A stretch of 36,703 nt of DNA from Bacteroidota bacterium (GTDB lineage Bacteria > Bacteroidota > Bacteroidia > Flavobacteriales > Flavobacteriaceae): positions 1-36,703 of the forward strand of contig JAEXIT010000015.1 in assembly GCA_023446155.1 (NCBI GenBank), in the 5' to 3' direction. Numbering within the stretch: position 1 is the first letter of the stretch; every line of letters begins with the position of its first letter. Positions 22,143-29,456 of this stretch are shown piece by piece. Position numbers and translations under genes: made by a program. A model generated the notes under the pieces. It saw only the letters and a program-made list of their open reading frames with translations. It made no database searches and was not told the DNA's origin.

Positions 22143-22553
22143 ATGAAAAAGATACTGGCCCTACTTTTTTGTATCATTTTTCTGAGTGCATGCACTTCGG
22201 ATTCTGAATTGAAAGATGTTTCTTTTGAATTGTTACCCGTTCAGGATGTCGAATTACCAAGCACTTTTAAAGCAGGCCAGCAAACGGTAATTTATCTAAA
22301 ATATAAACGACCTACTAACTGCTATTCATTTAATGGCATTTATTATGAAAAAAACGGTAACACCATTACAATGGCTGTTGATGCCCTAAGACAACACCTG
22401 AGTAATTGTGAATCCGTTAACGAGAATCCTTTTGAAGTGAGCTACCCATTGTTCATTAAAACTTCAGGGATTCACGTGCTACGATTTTGGCAAGGAAAAA
22501 ATTCCCAGGGCATAGATCAGTTTTTAGTCCGGGAGATTGATGTACAAGAATAA
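22143..22553 (+). CDS. Lipoprotein of unknown function
   Basis: 136 residues. The signal peptide ends in a lipobox (FLSAC, Cys17). The rest has several beta-strand-like stretches (GQQTVIYLKYKRPTNCYSFN; SGIHVLRFWQ) and two further Cys (in TNCYS and SNCES) that could form a disulfide. I do not recognise the family. It lies 12 bases upstream of the ECF sigma factor gene, so it may belong to the same operon and be linked to envelope stress. It is not a known anti-sigma factor. Confidence 0.8.
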   Translation: MKKILALLFCIIFLSACTSDSELKDVSFELLPVQDVELPSTFKAGQQTVIYLKYKRPTNCYSFNGIYYEKNGNTITMAVDALRQHLSNCESVNENPFEVSYPLFIKTSGIHVLRFWQGKNSQGIDQFLVREIDVQE

Positions 22554-22565
22554 AATGTAATTCAT

Positions 22566-23117
22566 TTGAGTCTCGAGCAATTAATATACGAGTGTAGAAA
22601 TAACGACCGCAAAGCCCAGGAACAGCTTTATAAGCTCCTGTCCCAAAAGCTTTATGCCGTCTGTATGAAATATTCCCGTAATTATGCCGAAGCAGAAGAC
22701 AATTTACAAGATGGTTTTATTTTACTGTTCAAAAAAATTGATCAGTATCAGTTTAAAGGTTCTTTTGAAGGTTGGGCAAAACGATTGATGATTAATAACA
22801 TTCTGCAGAAATACCGCAATCAGGGTGTTTATGAGTTGGTGAATGACAATATTATTGATCAGAATCCGACGGTCGATTTTGATGATGAAGATGTCTCTTT
22901 GGATTATCTGATTTCCATTATCCAGGAATTACCGGATCGTTACCGGTTGGTATTTAACCTCTATGTAATGGACGATTATTCCCATAAGGAGATTGCAGAA
23001 ATGCTGAACATTACGATAGGAACTTCAAAATCAAATCTGGCGCGGGCCCGGATGATTTTAAAAGAAAAAATAGAAGCACAACAACACAACAGAAAAGTAG
23101 TCACCTCGATACAATGA
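22566..23117 (+). CDS. ECF-type RNA polymerase sigma factor
   Basis: 183 residues. Sigma region 2 (about 20-85: YSRNYAEAEDNLQDGFILLF, GSFEGWAKRLMINNIL) and region 4 (about 125-175: LPDRYRLVFNLYVMDDYSHK then EIAEMLNITIGTSKSNLARA) are clear, with a short acidic linker between. The start is a TTG at 22566: there is no ATG in frame between it and the stop codon at 22551, and the family begins at this point (MSLEQLI). The last bases overlap the next gene (ATGA), so sigma factor and the following regulator are coupled in translation. Confidence 0.93.
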   Translation: MSLEQLIYECRNNDRKAQEQLYKLLSQKLYAVCMKYSRNYAEAEDNLQDGFILLFKKIDQYQFKGSFEGWAKRLMINNILQKYRNQGVYELVNDNIIDQNPTVDFDDEDVSLDYLISIIQELPDRYRLVFNLYVMDDYSHKEIAEMLNITIGTSKSNLARARMILKEKIEAQQHNRKVVTSIQ

Positions 23118-24574
23118 GTGAAAGAAAAAACATAGATCGTCTTTTTCAGGAAAAATTCAAAGATTTTGAAGCCATTCCTCCAAAAAACGCATGGAATAAT
23201 ATTTTATCCGAATTGGATGACGAAAAGAAAAAACGCAGGTTTATCGCTCCATTCTGGCTAAAACTTTCGGGTATAGCCGCTGTTTTTCTATTGGGCTTTT
23301 TAACCGCGACTTATTTTATTTCCGGTCCGGGTTTAGGTACTACTACCAATGCACCGATGGTAAATTCGGGTAACAAACAAGACAATACGAATACTACCAA
23401 AAACAACAACGGCAGTATTAATGATGATAATAACGGTATCACGACCGAAACGTCGAATGCTGTTGTAACAAATGAAAACACTCTCAAAGGTAATCGTAAC
23501 GCTTCCGGTTTTCATTCGGAAGCGGAAACGACCGCCAGAAAAGAACATCAGAATCACGTTCAGAAACAATATAAAAAACACCGCAATACACATATCGCCG
23601 CTGCTAATGGTCGTAAGAAATCCAATACCGATGCAACCGATAAGTTACTTGCCGATCGTAACAACAACGATGGTAATGCTAAAAATAGCGGACGTTTTAA
23701 ACAATTTAATTTTAAGAAAAACAATACGATTGCCAATTATATCGTAATGCCTAAAAAAGACAGTTCCGAAATTGCTACGGTTGAAGAACAGGAAAATGCA
23801 TTGGAAAAAGTTCAGAAGGAAAAATTCCTGGTTGCCGAAAAGAAAAAAGTAAAAGACAAAGAAACCAAGGTTTCACGTTGGTCGGTTACCGCTTTGGCGA
23901 CCCCTGTATTTTTTAGTTCTACATCGAATGGATCGCCAATTGACAATCAGTTTGCATCCAACTCGAAAGACTATGAAAATACCATGAGTTACGGACTAGG
24001 GTTACGTTATGAACTGAACGACAAGCTTACGCTTAGAACCGGTATCAACCGACTTTCATTCGAGTACAACACCAATAATATTGTCTATTATGAGAGTTCG
24101 AATGCGCGTTCTTTACAAAATGTAAACCAAACCAAAGGTAATATTCAGATTCAGAATAAAGATTACAACAACTTAGCCACCGGAACCAACGGAGAAGTTA
24201 TCGAAAAAATGAATTCCGGAAGTTTAACCCAACGCATGGGTTATATCGAAGTCCCTATGGAATTATCCTATCAATTAATCGATAAGAAATTCGGGGTAGC
24301 TTTAATCGGAGGTTTCAGTACGTTGTTTCTGAATCAAAATAAGATTGACCTGGTATCGCCGGAGTTGAATACAACTATAGGAGAAGCCAACAATCTGAAT
24401 AATGTACACGTTAGTAGCAATATCGGTGTAGGTGTTAAATACCGCTTCGCAAAAGCATTCGAAGCCAATTTTGAACCTACCTTTAAATATCAACTGAATA
24501 TGTTCAGTAATGATGCCGGAAATTTCAAACCGTATCTGTTTGGTTTGTATACCGGTGTTAGTTATCGATTTTAA
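23114..24574 (+). CDS. Putative trans-envelope anti-sigma protein: cytoplasmic start, inner-membrane helix, long linker, outer-membrane beta-barrel
   Basis: 486 residues. Residues 1-49 are charged and cytoplasmic-like (IDRLFQEKFKDFEAIPPKNA, as in Bacteroidota anti-sigma-like proteins); a membrane helix lies at about 50-70; residues 71-253 are a low-complexity Asn/Thr/Lys-rich linker; residues 254-486 look like an outer-membrane barrel with alternating strands (TLRTGINRLSFEYNT, FKPYLFGLYTGVSYRF) ending in aromatic Phe, the barrel C-terminal signal. The gene overlaps the sigma factor by four bases, which supports a regulator of that factor. It would span from cytoplasm to outer membrane. Alternative: the barrel is simply an effector. 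The family name (OMP beta-barrel) is from pattern, not search. Confidence 0.75.
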   Translation: MSERKNIDRLFQEKFKDFEAIPPKNAWNNILSELDDEKKKRRFIAPFWLKLSGIAAVFLLGFLTATYFISGPGLGTTTNAPMVNSGNKQDNTNTTKNNNGSINDDNNGITTETSNAVVTNENTLKGNRNASGFHSEAETTARKEHQNHVQKQYKKHRNTHIAAANGRKKSNTDATDKLLADRNNNDGNAKNSGRFKQFNFKKNNTIANYIVMPKKDSSEIATVEEQENALEKVQKEKFLVAEKKKVKDKETKVSRWSVTALATPVFFSSTSNGSPIDNQFASNSKDYENTMSYGLGLRYELNDKLTLRTGINRLSFEYNTNNIVYYESSNARSLQNVNQTKGNIQIQNKDYNNLATGTNGEVIEKMNSGSLTQRMGYIEVPMELSYQLIDKKFGVALIGGFSTLFLNQNKIDLVSPELNTTIGEANNLNNVHVSSNIGVGVKYRFAKAFEANFEPTFKYQLNMFSNDAGNFKPYLFGLYTGVSYRF

Positions 24575-24610
24575 GCTTTTAGTTAGTTAGCTTGAATTTT
24601 AGTTAAGTTG

Positions 24611-24643
24611 AAAAAGCACTCTTTTGGGTTAGAGTGCTTTTTT
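24611..24643. terminator. Terminator between the barrel protein and plsC
   Basis: AAAAAGCACTCT pairs with AGAGTGCTTTTT around an eight-base loop, followed by T. The right arm overlaps the last codons of the convergent plsC gene. Confidence 0.8.
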
Positions 24644-25387
24644 GTTTTTATACAATTCGAGTAATTCGTTTAGTATCGTCTCCCGTACTTTTTCTTTTAT
24701 CTCTTTTTTATCGTCCATGGTTTTTCCTGCCGTCACAATCGGTTGGTGAATTTTGATGCGCATACGTCCCGGACTTCCGCTAAAAAATGTAAACGAAAAA
24801 CGTTCTTTCACGTCGCCAAATGTCATCGGTACAATTGGAATCTGATGTTCGATCGCCAATCGGAATGCCCCATCTTTGAATTCATCCAACACCACATTTT
24901 CGTTCTCCGGAACGCCACCTTCCGGAAAAATACAGATACTTAATCCTTGCTCCAGTCTTTTTTGTGCTCTTTTAAAAACTTCAAACCGACTTTTGGAACT
25001 GCTTCGGTCCACCAAAATACAGGTGCGCTTATAGAAAAATCCGAAAATTGGAATTTTAACCAGTTCTTTTTTTCCTACAAAAACAAACGGGTTGTCTTTA
25101 ACCAACATCAACATTAACATAATGTCGATCATTGAAGTATGATTGGCCACCAACATATAACTCTTTCCTTTCTCCAGTTCGACTTCCTTTTCCAGCGTAT
25201 AGCGGAATCCCATACCATAAAAGATAATCTTAGCCCAAATCCGGGCCAGGACAAAAAACTGTGGATATGTTTTTTCCGACAGTATCGACAGGAATAGAAA
25301 CGGGAATAAGAGTATGATCGGTACCGTTACCAGGATATAGAACCAGATCCGCCAAAGGGTCCAAAAAAGGATTTTTAGTATTTTCAT
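24629..25387 (-). CDS. plsC: 1-acyl-sn-glycerol-3-phosphate acyltransferase
   Basis: 252 residues. It adds the second acyl chain to lysophosphatidic acid in phospholipid synthesis at the inner membrane. Two N-terminal membrane segments precede the acyltransferase motifs: NHTSMID at 82-88 (catalytic His83/Asp88), the GKKELVKIPIFG region, FPEGG at 154-158, and VPMTFGD. The gene's stop codon lies within the stem-loop of a bidirectional terminator. It is divergent from trpS, with about 120 bases between starts. An alternative is a lipid-related acyltransferase of the same family. Confidence 0.92.
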   Translation of the reverse strand: MKILKILFWTLWRIWFYILVTVPIILLFPFLFLSILSEKTYPQFFVLARIWAKIIFYGMGFRYTLEKEVELEKGKSYMLVANHTSMIDIMLMLMLVKDNPFVFVGKKELVKIPIFGFFYKRTCILVDRSSSKSRFEVFKRAQKRLEQGLSICIFPEGGVPENENVVLDEFKDGAFRLAIEHQIPIVPMTFGDVKERFSFTFFSGSPGRMRIKIHQPIVTAGKTMDDKKEIKEKVRETILNELLELYKNKKAL

Positions 25388-25444
25388 CAGTATTATAAAT
25401 TGTTTTCCGCTATAAGGGCAATAGTTCCTTTTCTATCGGATAAT

Positions 25445-25452
25445 CAAAAGTA
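25445..25452 (-). promoter_or_regulatory. Possible -7 element of plsC
   Basis: TACTTTTG on the minus strand fits TAnnTTTG, about 57 bases before the plsC start; no TTTG at the usual distance. Confidence 0.35.
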
Positions 25453-25483
25453 AGAATTCTCCAAAACTTTTTACTAAAACCGT

Positions 25484-25491
25484 TACCTTTG
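25484..25491 (+). promoter_or_regulatory. -7 element of trpS
   Basis: TACCTTTG fits TAnnTTTG exactly and lies 17 bases before the trpS start codon. The upstream TTTG is not obvious. Confidence 0.5.
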
Positions 25492-25508
25492 CGAAAAATA
25501 ATTTAACA

Positions 25509-26480
25509 ATGGCAAAAATCTTAACCGGTGTTCAAAGTACAGGAACACCACACTTAGGAAATTTACTCGGCGCTATTTTACCGGCTATTGAAATGGCCAA
25601 CAAGCCCGAGAACGAATCTTTTCTTTTTATTGCCGACTTACATTCGGCTACACAGATAAAAGACGGGAAAACATTACGTGAAAACACCTATAGTGTTGCT
25701 GCAACCTGGCTTGCATGCGGTTTGGATATCAATAAAATTACGTTTTACCGCCAATCGGATGTTCCACAAACGGCAGAACTAGCCTGGTATTTAAGTTGTT
25801 TTTTTCCGTTCCAGCGTCTGACTTTAGCGCATTCGTTTAAAGACAAAGCCGATCACCTGAGCGATGTTAACGCCGGATTGTTTTCGTATCCAATGTTAAT
25901 GGCTGCCGATATTTTATTATATGACGCCGAGTTCGTACCGGTTGGAAAAGATCAGTTGCAACATCTGGAGATCACTCGTGATGTCGCTTCGCGATTTAAC
26001 CATCAGATGGGTGATACATTTGTATTACCGGAAGCGAAAATCGAAGAACATATTATGATCATTCCAGGAACGGACGGTCATAAAATGAGTAAGTCCCGAA
26101 ATAATTTTATCAATATTTTCCTGGATGATAAAGCATTGCGCAAACAGGTGATGAGCATTGAAACGGATAGCACGCCGTTGGAAGCGCCAAAAAACCCGGA
26201 TACGTGTAATACGTTTGCGATTTATAAATTACTGGCAACTCCGGAAGCTACCGAGGCGATGCGGGCGAACTATTTGGGCGGTAATTATGGATACGGTCAT
26301 GCCAAACAAGCCCTTTTTGAACTGATAGTAGAAAAATTCAAAAAAGAACGAGAGCAGTATCATTACTATATGAACCATCTGGACGAAGTAGACGCGCTAC
26401 TCCAAAAAGGTGCCGAAAAAGCCGGCGTAATTGCCAACGGTGTTTTAAAACGTGTTCGTGAAAAATTAGGCTATTTATAA
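25509..26480 (+). CDS. trpS: Tryptophan--tRNA ligase
   Basis: 323 residues, full length. It charges tRNA-Trp in the cytosol. The class I HIGH-type motif is TPHLGN (13-18), and KMSKS is at 192-196, both intact; SYPMLMAADILLYDAEFVPV and GKDQLQHLE are typical of bacterial TrpRS. It has its own promoter element and a terminator shared with the convergent dprA, so it is a single-gene unit. Confidence 0.97.
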   Translation: MAKILTGVQSTGTPHLGNLLGAILPAIEMANKPENESFLFIADLHSATQIKDGKTLRENTYSVAATWLACGLDINKITFYRQSDVPQTAELAWYLSCFFPFQRLTLAHSFKDKADHLSDVNAGLFSYPMLMAADILLYDAEFVPVGKDQLQHLEITRDVASRFNHQMGDTFVLPEAKIEEHIMIIPGTDGHKMSKSRNNFINIFLDDKALRKQVMSIETDSTPLEAPKNPDTCNTFAIYKLLATPEATEAMRANYLGGNYGYGHAKQALFELIVEKFKKEREQYHYYMNHLDEVDALLQKGAEKAGVIANGVLKRVREKLGYL

Positions 26481-26484
26481 AAAG

Positions 26485-26514
26485 ACAGAGCGGAAATTTC
26501 CGCTCTGTTTTGTT
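26485..26514. terminator. Terminator between trpS and dprA
   Basis: A perfect 24-base palindrome (ACAGAGCGGAAA and its complement, 26485-26508) is followed by T on the plus side and by A/T on the other. It sits between convergent genes. Confidence 0.85.
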
Positions 26515-27618
26515 TTACAATATTTCGAACAGCTTACCGGGTAGCGGACGGATAACGCCTTTTAATTCCATTGCCAATAGCAACGACGAGACCTTATGAA
26601 CCGGAAGTCCACAATTGAGCGCAATCAGATCCAATAGTTCTCTTCCATTTTGAGTCAGAAAATCGTAGATCCGTTGTTCGTCTGGCTCCAATGCGACAAA
26701 AAGCTGCTGTTGTATCGCTTTTGCGGCGACCTTTTCCATATCCCAGTTGAGCATATAAACCAGATCGGCGGCGGCTGTTAATATATGCGCCCGTTGTGTT
26801 TTTAAAAGTTTATGACATCCGGCACTGTACACATCGGTGACCCTTCCCGGAACAGCAAAAACATCCCGATTATAACTCCCGGCCATATAGGCCGTAATCA
26901 GCGCTCCTCCTTTTTCGGCGCTTTCGATAACGATGGTTGCTTCCGATATTCCCGCTATAATACGGTTTCTCCGGATAAAATGTTCCCGCTCGGGTTTCGA
27001 ACTACTCCAGAATTCGGTCAGGAAACCGCCATTTTCCATAATCGGACGCTGAAACCGGGAGTGCACCGCGGGATACATCCGATTTAAACCATGTGCCAGA
27101 ATACCAATGGTTTGCAAGTTGTTTTCCACAGCTGCCATTTGCGCGGTGATATCGGTTCCATAGGCAAATCCACTAATGATTACCGGATTCCATGGCAACA
27201 GTTCCGCGATAAGCTTCTGACAGAAGGCAATTCCATGACTGGTAATCTGCCGCGTTCCCACAATACTGATGCTCTTTGACTCCTCCAATCGGATATTGCC
27301 TTTCGAGAACAACAATACCGGGCCATCATTGCAATATTTCAGATGCCGCGGATAATCATCGTCCTTAAAAAAAAGGACTCTTATCCCCTGGGTTTGGATA
27401 CATTTCAGTTCGGCTTCTGCCGCCTTAAATATGGCGCTATCCCGAAGTTTCACACTAAGTATCCCCCCTATTCCTTCAACCGCCATTAATTCTGACGATG
27501 CGACTCCGAAAATTTTTTTAGCCGTTCCAAAATGATTGATCAGTCGTTTTGCGATTACATCCCGTATCCCAGCAACTTTCAATAAGGCCAGTGTATAAAA
27601 CAATTCCGTATCTTTCAT
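26515..27618 (-). CDS. dprA: DNA-processing protein DprA
   Basis: 367 residues. DprA loads RecA on incoming single-stranded DNA during natural transformation. The Rossmann-fold core has SIVGTRQ (118-124), SGFAYGTDITAQ (149-160), and FIRRNRIIAG (214-223). An N-terminal helix-hairpin-helix part (about 1-65) and a C-terminal winged-helix domain (about 310-367) are both present. Its presence fits, but does not prove, competence. It is divergent from the SPOR gene. No clear minus-strand promoter is seen. Confidence 0.95.
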   Translation of the reverse strand: MKDTELFYTLALLKVAGIRDVIAKRLINHFGTAKKIFGVASSELMAVEGIGGILSVKLRDSAIFKAAEAELKCIQTQGIRVLFFKDDDYPRHLKYCNDGPVLLFSKGNIRLEESKSISIVGTRQITSHGIAFCQKLIAELLPWNPVIISGFAYGTDITAQMAAVENNLQTIGILAHGLNRMYPAVHSRFQRPIMENGGFLTEFWSSSKPEREHFIRRNRIIAGISEATIVIESAEKGGALITAYMAGSYNRDVFAVPGRVTDVYSAGCHKLLKTQRAHILTAAADLVYMLNWDMEKVAAKAIQQQLFVALEPDEQRIYDFLTQNGRELLDLIALNCGLPVHKVSSLLLAMELKGVIRPLPGKLFEIL

Positions 27619-27811
27619 GGCGTATCGTCAAAATAAAAAATAAATAAGATACTCCATTATACGCCTATTTTCAAACAGATCACTCAAACAGGTAAATTCT
27701 GACCATCATCCGGCCTTATTTAACCTCTATTTTGAAAGCAATAACAACAAAACACTAACAGCCAATCGTTTACAATTATATTTCAATTGTTAATAAAATT
27801 TGTTGATAAAA

Positions 27812-27842
27812 TTTGGGATTCACTATTGAATATCTAATTTTG
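27812..27842 (+). promoter_or_regulatory. Promoter of the SPOR-domain gene
   Basis: TTTG at 27812-27815 and TAATTTTG at 27835-27842, 19 bases apart, match the Bacteroidota consensus. The ATG is only five bases after the second box, so the transcript would begin at or very near the start codon. Confidence 0.75.
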
Positions 27843-27847
27843 TAGAT

Positions 27848-28795
27848 ATGAAGATAGAAAACCACATCTCGGCTTTGTTATATCGTTATCAATGTGTTAC
27901 CGTTCCTGGGTTTGGCGCATTTTTAACCGAAATCCAATCGGCACAACTGAATGGAAGTACGAATACGTTCTATCCTCCAAAAAAGTTAGTGTCTTTTAAT
28001 CCGCATTTAAAAAATAATGACGGTCTTCTGGCCAATCATATTTCCCTTCAGGAAAATATGCCGTATGAAGAAGCAGTGCGTGCGATCCAACTGGAAGTAG
28101 GCACGTGGATTGAAACATTACAACGCCGTGAAACACTACCGTTAAAAAACATCGGGCACATTGCTGTTAACTCCGAATTAAACTGGGTTTTCGAACCGGT
28201 GACTTCGGTAAATTACCTTTCGGATTCTTTCGGACTTACTTCCGTTGTTTCACCTTCCATCAAAAGAGAAGTCTTAAAAGCACAGGTTGAAGAACTGGAA
28301 GAAAAAGCACCGATTATCTTTACGCCAGAAAGAAAGAAAAATTATGCCTTCCTGAAATATGCCGCTGTTTTTGCCTTATCATTAGGTGTTGGTGGTGCTA
28401 CATATAAATCGTACTACGACCAGCAAATCGAAAAAGAAAACCTGCTGGTTAAAAAAAATGTACAGGAAAAAGTACAACACGAAATTCAACAGGCTACGTT
28501 CTTTATCGAAAGTCCGCTACCTCCGGTAACATTAAACGTTAAAGACAACCGCACTAAAGTGATCAAACCCTACCATATTATGGCTGGTGCGTTTCGAAGT
28601 GAGGCCAATGCCGAACGTATTTTTAACGAATTGAAACGTTTGGGATACGAACCGGTTCGTCTGGAGAAAAACAATTTTGGATTATATCCCGTGTTATATG
28701 GTAGCTTTACATCGTATGCCGACGCACAGGAAAAATTACGAGAAATTCACAAACACCATAATAAAGAAGCCTGGGTGCTTATTAAAGAGCTTTAA
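27848..28795 (+). CDS. SPOR-domain protein with HU/CCDC81-like N-terminus and one membrane helix
   Basis: 315 residues. The N-terminal about 130 residues have the form of the Bacteroidota HU-CCDC81 domains, related to HU DNA-binding proteins (VPGFGAFLTE; VSFNPHLKNNDGLLANHI; LKNIGHI). A membrane helix lies at about 168-185. The C-terminal about 75 residues are a SPOR domain (MAGAFRSEANAERIFNELKR), which binds denuded peptidoglycan at the division site in known members. The layout links a cytoplasmic HU-like domain to periplasmic peptidoglycan binding, so it may connect the nucleoid or a DNA-related partner with division. No direct evidence for DNA binding. Confidence 0.88.
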   Translation: MKIENHISALLYRYQCVTVPGFGAFLTEIQSAQLNGSTNTFYPPKKLVSFNPHLKNNDGLLANHISLQENMPYEEAVRAIQLEVGTWIETLQRRETLPLKNIGHIAVNSELNWVFEPVTSVNYLSDSFGLTSVVSPSIKREVLKAQVEELEEKAPIIFTPERKKNYAFLKYAAVFALSLGVGGATYKSYYDQQIEKENLLVKKNVQEKVQHEIQQATFFIESPLPPVTLNVKDNRTKVIKPYHIMAGAFRSEANAERIFNELKRLGYEPVRLEKNNFGLYPVLYGSFTSYADAQEKLREIHKHHNKEAWVLIKEL

Positions 28796-28802
28796 AATTA
28801 TC

Positions 28803-28829
28803 AAATCCTGAATTTTTCAGGATTTTTTT
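28803..28829 (+). terminator. Intrinsic terminator of the SPOR gene
   Basis: AAATCCTGAA pairs with TTCAGGATTT around a three-base loop, followed by T; it starts seven bases after the stop codon. Confidence 0.8.
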
Positions 28830-28842
28830 ATGCTTCTATTGT

Positions 28843-28850
28843 TATCTTTG
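28843..28850 (+). promoter_or_regulatory. -7 element of the thioesterase gene
   Basis: TATCTTTG fits TAnnTTTG, 12 bases before the ATG. There is no good upstream TTTG in the T-rich region before it. Confidence 0.45.
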
Positions 28851-28862
28851 CAATAAAAAAAG

Positions 28863-29381
28863 ATGCAAGAAAGATTTCCGTCTGATTCGGTTACTGTTTT
28901 GACCGATTTGGTGTTGCCTGGTGAAACCAATCCTTTAAATAATCTTTTCGGAGGTGAATTGTTGGCACGAATGGATCGTGCAGCCAGTATTACGGCCAGA
29001 AGACATTCCCGACGCGTTTGTGTAACCGCTTCGGTAAATCACGTGGCTTTTAACCGGGCTATTCCATTAGGAAGTGTGGTCACTGTTGAAGCAAAGGTAT
29101 CCCGTACATTTAAGACATCCATGGAGATTTTTATTGATGTATGGATCGAAGACCGTGAATCGGGTATTAAAAACAAAGCAAACGAAGCCATCTATACCTT
29201 TGTTGCTGTAGATGAAACCGGGCGCCCTGTTGAAGTTCCGGCTATAGTTCCGCAAACCGAAGAAGAGAAGAAACGCTTCGAAGCTGCATTGCGCCGCAAA
29301 CAATTAAGTCTGGTTCTTGCCGGTAAAATGAAACCCCATGAAGCAACCGAATTAAAAGCACTGTTTATTCAGGAATCATAA
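28863..29381 (+). CDS. Acyl-CoA thioesterase (hotdog fold, YciA/BACH-like)
   Basis: 172 residues. It cleaves acyl-CoA to free acid and CoA in the cytosol. The single hotdog domain has NPLNNLFGGELLARMDRAAS with the catalytic Asp in the MD motif, VCVTASVNHVAFNRAIPLGS and VVTVEAKV, as in the YciA group. A charged C-terminal helix (EEEKKRFEAALRRK) follows. It is a single-gene unit with its own promoter element and terminator. Confidence 0.92.
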   Translation: MQERFPSDSVTVLTDLVLPGETNPLNNLFGGELLARMDRAASITARRHSRRVCVTASVNHVAFNRAIPLGSVVTVEAKVSRTFKTSMEIFIDVWIEDRESGIKNKANEAIYTFVAVDETGRPVEVPAIVPQTEEEKKRFEAALRRKQLSLVLAGKMKPHEATELKALFIQES

Positions 29382-29417
29382 AAAAATCCCCTTGAAAATT
29401 TCAAGGGGATTTTTTTT
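29380..29417. terminator. Terminator between the thioesterase and EnvC-like genes
   Basis: AAAAAATCCCCTTGAAA pairs with TTTCAAGGGGATTTTTT, with A/T runs on both sides. It overlaps the start of the palindrome at 29415-29454. Confidence 0.85.
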
Positions 29418-29454
29418 ACACCTGACAGGTTTTTAAAAACCTGTCAAGTGTAAA
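29415..29454. repeat. Long palindrome, copy 2 of the dispersed family
   Basis: A 40-base inverted repeat with one mismatch; left arm TTTACACCTGACAGGTTTTT. It lies between convergent genes and ends two bases before the stop codon of the EnvC-like gene. Confidence 0.9.
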
Positions 29455-29456
29455 TA

